Part shown: piece after piece, positions 58,301 to 64,000 of the stretch
How positions within the stretch are numbered: the first letter of the stretch is position 1
Layout of the letters: every line of letters starts with the position of its first letter
Assembly: GCA_036346405.1 (NCBI GenBank)
Contig: CM070554.1
Span: 45,283,058-45,347,057 of the forward strand
Direction of reading: 5' to 3'
DNA: 64,000 nucleotides
DNA from: Phyllostachys edulis
Taxonomy: Eukaryota > Streptophyta > Magnoliopsida > Poales > Poaceae
Position numbers and translations under genes: made by a program
Notes under the pieces: model-generated
The model's input: the letters and a program-made list of their open reading frames with translations, nothing else
The model's database searches: none
Told to the model about the DNA's origin: nothing

Positions 58301-61300
58301 CTCGGGCATATCGGACGCTTGCCAAGCAAACACGTCTTGATTTGCTCGGAGGAAGGAGACGGCGACTCTTCCTATTTAGGGTCGAGTCTTGCCCGACCCA
58401 GAATCTTCTTGGCGGTTGGATCTGGTTGTCTGACCCATGTGACGACTTGACGCTGTCCGGGAAGCGCTTTTGTCGAGTAGTACCTCCTTGGTGCAGTCGG
58501 ATGGTTTGGGCGTCATCTTTGGCCGAGTGCTTGACTGCATGGGAGACGGATTAACCTCTCGGTGGAAGTTCATCAACGATGCAAAGGATTTCCGATCGCA
58601 TCGTAAGCCATTTTCGATCTCCTCGGTGTGATGACTCCTTCGCCCCGGCATTTTCAAACTTTGATAACCGTAATGCGTGGCTATCAAGAATTTTGCTAAT
58701 CTTTGGTCGTGAGAGGATTCCGTTGTATCTTGGGATTGAAGTTTACTACATCAAGCGGGATCTTCTCTGTTGGAAATTGTCGGTTTTCCAAAGCGTCACC
58801 GTGAAGAAACTTGTCCTATCGGTTTAGCGGTAGAACCGGAACTATGCCATAAAAGCATATTTCACAGGTTTCACCTTTGACATGGGGACTGCATTTCTTC
58901 TAAAGCTCCTACAAATAATATATTCAAGAACTACCCCATCCACTAAGACCGATTAACGACAATTATTAATAGTTGGTTCAGCGGCGATGGGGAACCTACC
59001 GGTCGAGTCGATGGGATGGTGCGATCGTCTTTCTTTGAAGAAATGCGGTGTCAGGCCACTTGAGTGCTTGATTACAGTTGGAGATTCGACGAGGTTGACC
59101 TCCGCTCCATGGCCTTGAGATGGCGTCTGGACTCGTATGAAGAAGATCCTCCAAAAATCATGTTGGTGTGTGTTGGGGATCACGGTACTCCATCTCCTCG
59201 TCGCCATCCTTGTCCTTTTGGAGCTCGTTTCTCCATGTTCTGTATTCTTTGGAAATGGTCCTTTACGCATAATAATCCTCCGTTTCTTACGCGGACCACG
59301 ATAGGTCGCAGATCATGCCTTACTGCGGTGAAGTGGACACCACTTCTTATTAAATCAGAATCCTTGATTGGAACTTTTGCTTTGCTTCGACCGGCATAAT
59401 CCTTCTTGCCCTTCTGATCTTATGCAGGCAGCGAGGACTTCTTTGTCGTCGGTCTGCGGTTCTTTTTCTTCTTGAGAGACTTCTTGTTCTTTTTCTCTGT
59501 TTGTCGGGCCCGGTGGGAATCTTGTCTTCCGATCGATGGCTTCACACCACTCGATTGCTTCACTAGCGATGGCATATTTGTCCGCCATATCAAAAAGCTC
59601 AACGGTTGTTCTTGGAGGGTTCATTGCTATGTCCTCCGTAAACCGCCGATTCATTAGACTCGTTTTAAAAGCTTTGAATAACGAGAGGACTCTGCGACTT
59701 GGGTATAGAGTTCTGAACTGGTGAACCTCTTGATATATTGGCGTAAAGTCTCATCGATCCTACTGGGATTACGTGGAGATCGTCCTCCTTCCTGTATGAT
59801 CGTCGTACCTGAAGTTGGCAATCGAAGATCACAGAGTTGTTCCCAAGTATATATGGATCCGGCCGGTAAGTTTAACAACCACGGCCAAGGCGGACCCTTC
59901 GAGCACGGTGGGTAAATAGTTGGCCATTACATTCTCATCGCCACCGGCAGAGCCACGATAGCGTTGGTATATATTTGGAGAAATTTCAATGGGTTTTGAG
60001 TTCCATTGAATTTGTCCAAGTTGGCGATCGGGCAAGCTGAGCTAACGCACGCTTTGGAGCCCAGCAGAGAAGGCTCGACAACTGTGATTGATTCATGGCG
60101 TCTTCTCAGGAAGGTGCGGATTATGTCGGTCGGAGACCGATCCCTAAGATGGAACAGCTGGAACTCCGGTGTCCGATCCGATCGTGGACATTGATATGAT
60201 GTCCACGCATCACCACTTGGTTCAAGCGATGTCGGAGATCGTTAGGTCCTAGTGGTGGTTCTTCTCGGCGCAGGGGGGAGTATCCTCTTGAAATAGCCTT
60301 CTCCCTCGTGACTCCTTGGTGGAATCGTCGAGGAGGTCTTGGTATCGGCGCTCTCTGGTATGACCATCTTTGTCCCCTCCGAGGGGGCGTTAGGGCGAAG
60401 TCCTAGTCGACTTCTGAACCCCTCTGTTCTCGATCGCTTCCGTTATTGCATGGTCTATTGGAGAATTTGGATACGACCTCGAGTTGTACAAAACTAGGCG
60501 TTCTGCTAGAGCAGGATCGGAATTATTTAACATGTTTTGAATCGTCGCAAGTTTTGTCGATTCTGAAGGTCTCGAATTAGTTCATCTTGGTCGTGGGTGT
60601 ACGCTGTCTGAACCTTCCCGACCTTCGGTTTGTTCGATCTGTCGGTCACTCTGGGTGGGGCGGTGCGAGCGAGTTAAGCGATTGACGTCGATTAGTTCCG
60701 TTGCCTCCGGAAGTTGGTGCTTGACGGCCGGATCATCTCTAACAACACGTGATGGCGTGGTAGAGAGTGTAGGACCGTCGCGAGGCATCTTGATCTTCAT
60801 CTCCGATCGCGTTGACCTCGTGCTTCGGCATTGATCTTCCGATGAGCTTCCATCATAACTAATGGAGAGCTTGTCGGTAACCGCGAAATCTTCCACGATG
60901 GAGATCGGTCGGAGATGAGCACTTCTGAGGTCTTCTCGGCTGATCCGACGAACCGCCGATCGTATCTTTGAGTGTGATCATCCCCACATGGCCTCGACCG
61001 ATGGAGGTTTCATCGACACCGATTACCGGTGACGGTTGACTCTGGAATTGCGAAGCGAAGGAGAGTATCTTTCACCATGATTTCATCAATGGTATAGAGT
61101 TTTCGGGTGATGGAGCTGAAATTTCTTCACTGTTTCACGGTCGAGAAGGCCGGGCTTGAAGAGATCCTCGGCATTCGAACTAGTCGGAACGGCGGTTCTC
61201 TGGTTGCGCCACCGTAGTGGCGGCGCATCTTCATCCATCCGTCGACCTCGCTAACGTCGGCGACGTGCGGCCGGAGGAGGATGAGGAGGATGACCTGCCA

Positions 61301-61460
61301 TTTTCTTCCATGGCGCGGATACATCCTTCCATGTCGAGGTTGGCGTAGTCCGCCGTCGAACCGATTTTCCTCATCCCAAACTCGGGCATAGTCGCATGAG
61401 CGATTGCGAGTTTTTGGGCGAGTATTTTCTTGGCGAAAAAAAAATTTCTTGAAACTTCGC
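58301..61460 (-). pseudogene. Tat element gag and protease
   Basis: Gag parts on the minus strand: an N-terminal leader (about 61390-61230, MPEFGMRKIGSTADYANLDM and a serine-rich tract), a middle region (60896-60582), the capsid part (about 60035-59654, including LPAGSIYTWEQLCDLRLP and ETLRQYIKRF) and the region before the zinc knuckle (59654-59355, RTTVELFDMADKYAIASEAI). The protease should lie near 58935, where VDG and a shifted GSS..NILFVGAL-type text is found. The frame changes many times, so single boundaries are not given. Confidence 0.75.
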
Positions 61461-61466
61461 CTTCTT

Positions 61467-61482
61467 CCCCACGGACGGCGCC
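61467..61482 (-). promoter_or_regulatory. Primer binding site of the Tat element
   Basis: Minus strand GGCGCCGTCCGTGGGG, 5 bases inside the 5' (right) LTR. Sites beginning TGGCGCCG are usual for Tat elements. The exact tRNA was not determined. Confidence 0.75.
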
Positions 61483-61487
61483 CGGTT

Positions 61488-62212
61488 TGTCGACGATCGA
61501 ATCGCCGATCTTACGAAAATAAGCGAGGAAAATGGCGTGGAATATCACGGAATGGAATGGGGTCGCTCTTTATTGATATGAACTGGATTTACAAGATGTG
61601 GCTAAGTACTACCTGAAGTTACCTTGAATGGAGGAATGTTTAGCAAGACAATCGGACTTAGAATATGAGTCTAAGGCTGATTATCTAGCTTCTAATTCCA
61701 CCGCTTAGGCTTCTGTGCATATCTTTGCCTTGGCCTTGTTTTGTGTGTCGCCTATCGTCTCCCTTCTTATCTCTCTGTGTTTGTCTCTTGTGCTTCACCT
61801 TTAAATAACTTCCGAAGAGGTGGCAGTTACTCCTGGAGAAGACATCCCTGGTGAAGCGTTACGACTGGTCGGAACGGTAGAGAAGTTAGCAATGTGCTAA
61901 CTTCCTTGCGGTTGCTTGTGAAAAGCTTAACCGTAGGGTGGTTAATAGTCGATGTCTCGAGGTTGTACCATCGCATGGTTTGGAGCGATAACACGTGTTC
62001 CATTCATCATACGATAAGAAATACCGATTCGATAATTTTACGGCGGTTATCCGGTCGGGATTAGGCACAAAGCCTCATCCGGCAGGTACCCATAAGTAAC
62101 CTCTGGAATACTAACGACCGGGGAGGTCGTCGATCTTAGGGGTTACGACCATGAAAACGTATGGTCTTTTATTATATATTAAAATAATACATAGATGTTT
62201 TAATCCTCGTCA
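61488..62212 (-). repeat. Tat element 5' LTR (right copy)
   Basis: Matches 50241-50967. It starts TGACGAGG at 62212 and ends GTCGACA at 61488 on the minus strand. Confidence 0.93.
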
Positions 62213-62286
62213 GAACCGAATTCCCATATTTCTTTACCGATCCAACCGAATCTTGGGACCGAGATTCTTTGAGAGCGGGGTAGGTC
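62213..62286 (+). pseudogene. Tekay-B coding end and polypurine tract
   Basis: Sequence after the second GAACC continues the Tekay-B chromodomain tail and ends with the purine-rich TTGAGAGCGGGGTAGG directly before the 3' LTR. Confidence 0.75.
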
Positions 62287-64000
62287 TGCAACATCCCCAA
62301 AATCCCAAAATTTGGGTACATGTATTAAAAATAAATGAGATAATAATTTTTAGCACGTTGATATGTGGGAAAAATGATTTGAGCATGTTTTTGAATTTTT
62401 TTCCATAAATCAATTATTGCATTTGCATTCAAACAGCTCTAGGAAAGAATTTTTGAGAAACATTCAGAACAAAAAAAATCTGGAAAAAATTCAAAATAAT
62501 ACACACTATGTCAGGAACCTCCACAAAAAAATCATAATTGTTGGAGCCTGTATTCGTTGTTTAAAAATTTGCCGAACCCTCAGCCTTTTTTTTGGAAAAT
62601 TTCGAAGCAAATTCAAATCTCCCACTCGCCTATTGGGCCGAACTGTGTCGGTCCATATCTTCATGCCCGAACCAACCCACGCTAACTCACCTAGTTACCT
62701 TTCACTGACGTGGTGGCCCGACGTGTCAGAGGTCTTCATCCACCTCGCATTCGTCTCCACGCGCAGCATGCACACACACTCACTTGCGTATTGTGACGCT
62801 GCTCCCACCATTTTTGAGCTTCACCTACTCCCGTGCGGACAGAGAGACCAGAGCGAGCCATGAGTTTCTCGTTGCGCCTGCCATTATCTTGCCGCCCATA
62901 TCACACTTGACTCACTACAAGTTAAGCATCAAATCACATCACCATCTCTCCATCTCACCTGTCATTCCATCTCATGCATTCTTTGAGCTTCTAGATGTCT
63001 GGATCATCAAGAACAAGTGCATCATCCTCGACGCCAGTGAGCAAGCCCCCAACCGTCATTTCCTCTAGTGAGCTTCCTTGCCCTCGCCACCTGTGTCACC
63101 ATCCACCCCTTACGTCACTCATGTTCTTTCTCTACTTGATGTAGCCCCTAGAACTCCATAGCGTGGGTGCGCCATCGTCTTCTTGACCTTTGGTGCGCAC
63201 CTCGATCCAAACCTCCACGTTCCGGGTGCTCTAGTGATCTTGAACCTTACCCAACCACGTCACAATGTATTCTATACTCCACTAATGCTTCTTCCTCACT
63301 TGATATTGACCCACGCACAGGAAATCACTGGAATCGAGCTTCTTCACCAAATTCGGCCGCCGCTAGTCCTTTTTCTGTTCACTGCCACTCTAGTGATTTC
63401 CCAACTAATTCCTTCTATCATAACCATCCTTAGCACATCCGTGAGATTATGCGCAGCTCCATTTCAGCAATCCTTCACCGAGGAGTCGTGTTACTGTGAT
63501 GCTACCGTCATTGCCGTCACCCGTCGCTACTCCAAGCTCTCCGACCATCCCCTGATGCCATCAATGCCCTTGGTGAGCTTTTCTAGTAGTGCCCTAGATC
63601 TACTGCGTGTTAGTTTGGATGATTAGCTAGCATAGCATAGAGTTCACCATAGTTGATCATGGCGTCGCCACAGGAAGAGTTGTCACTACCGCTCCGATGA
63701 CCATTGGTCTCCGTGCTGCCGCTGGTAACATCGTAATAGTCCTCTGGAGCCAATGCGCACCATCTTTCGCCATAAATAAGCTCCATTTGCAAAAGCCACA
63801 ACAGACCTGAGAGCCTCCACCGCTCCTTGCCAGTGCAGTGCCACCTCTGTCCATCTCCCCGGCCACTGCCACCACCTGGTGGGATCGTCGTCGAGATAGG
63901 AGTCCATTTTGCCCATTCCAATGCCAAGCTACTGCGCCGTTCACCATTGGCAAGCTCGCTGAGCCAATGTGGTGCATGCTGATATATTCTCATTCTCTCT
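62287..64000 (+). repeat. Tekay-B 3' LTR, 5' part
   Basis: It begins TGCAACATCCCC (family norm TGTAACATCC) after the polypurine tract and runs to the window end. AT-rich first, then GC-richer from about 62640. Open frames here (62417-62863, 63183-63626 and minus-strand frames near 63610-63993) have no recognised family and are taken as LTR sequence. Confidence 0.8.

Larger units (their letters stand above)
50241..62212 (-). mobile_element. Tat/Retand-type Ty3/gypsy element, complete, minus strand
   Basis: Nearly 12 kb, flanked by the 5-bp target duplication GAACC (50236-50240 and 62213-62217), so both ends are present. LTRs of about 727 bp at 50241-50967 and 61488-62212 start TGACGAGG and end GTCGACA in element sense. 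Order on the minus strand: primer site, gag, protease, reverse transcriptase, RNase H, integrase, then a region with a plus-strand (antisense) ORF, then 3' LTR. This plan, the GGCGCC-type primer site and the protein motifs fit the Tat/Retand lineage (RIRE2/Grande-like). Frames are broken throughout. The two LTRs differ at roughly two dozen places by eye, so the insertion is not very recent. Confidence 0.92.
39678..64000 (+). mobile_element. Tekay-B, Ty3/gypsy chromovirus, right end outside window
   Basis: A second chromodomain-type gypsy element on the plus strand: 5' LTR region (to about 45720, duplicated and split by CACTA-4), gag from 45789, protease, reverse transcriptase, RNase H, integrase, chromodomain up to 50240. 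It then holds a minus-strand Tat element (50241-62212), the element's last codons (62213-62286), and the 3' LTR from 62287 past the window end. Its proteins resemble those of Tekay-A throughout but are a different, strongly decayed copy. No primer site was found after the 5' LTR, which may be mutated or deleted. Confidence 0.85.

Noticed and set aside
62417..63993. Open frames near the right end, up to 148 codons
   Set aside because: They are within the Tekay-B 3' LTR, show no family resemblance and no splice pattern.

Overview
The window is a transposon-dominated stretch of a grass (Poaceae-like) nuclear genome. Evidence: Ty3/gypsy elements of the Tekay (chromodomain) and Tat/Retand types with tRNA primer sites, Ty1/copia remains, four CACTA elements whose ends carry the ACAGACGGTT-type subterminal repeats common in grasses, and a plant SUPERMAN-class zinc-finger gene with a C-terminal EAR motif. 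The species cannot be told from the sequence. Only one intact protein-coding gene is visible (36075-37019, minus strand).

Layout. 1-33247 is a deep nest. A minus-strand LTR remnant (30889-33247) was entered by a minus-strand Ty1/copia element (16277-30888). That copia was hit by three CACTA elements: CACTA-2 (17999-19438, duplicated target TTT), CACTA-3 (22239-30528, target AGA) and CACTA-1 (right end at 16276). CACTA-1 is cut on its left by a Tekay-type element, Tekay-A (window start to 10682), which itself holds a solo copia LTR (3905-5478, target CATCC). CACTA-3 carries antisense fragments of two unrelated host genes, an SMP/TEX2-like protein and an erlin-type SPFH protein, plus gypsy LTR pieces. 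33248-39440 is the only low-transposon island. It holds the zinc-finger gene and a Stowaway-like MITE (37590-37848).

39678-64000 is a second nest. Tekay-B has a 5' LTR region with a 1268-bp tandem duplication whose second copy is split by CACTA-4 (42156-45653, target TAT). Its body (45789-50240) is split near the chromodomain by a complete minus-strand Tat/Retand element (50241-62212, target GAACC). The Tekay-B 3' LTR begins at 62287 and runs off the window. The Tat element has a plus-strand ORF antisense to its own transcript.

All transposon coding regions are decayed by stops and frameshifts. Many of the nonsense codons look like CAG to TAG or CAA to TAA, a pattern expected from deamination of methylated cytosine. 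The most interesting points are the CACTA-3 gene captures, an unrecognised decayed ORF with a well-placed TATA box in CACTA-4, the antisense ORF of the Tat element, and several strongly foldback sequences in the CACTA ends.
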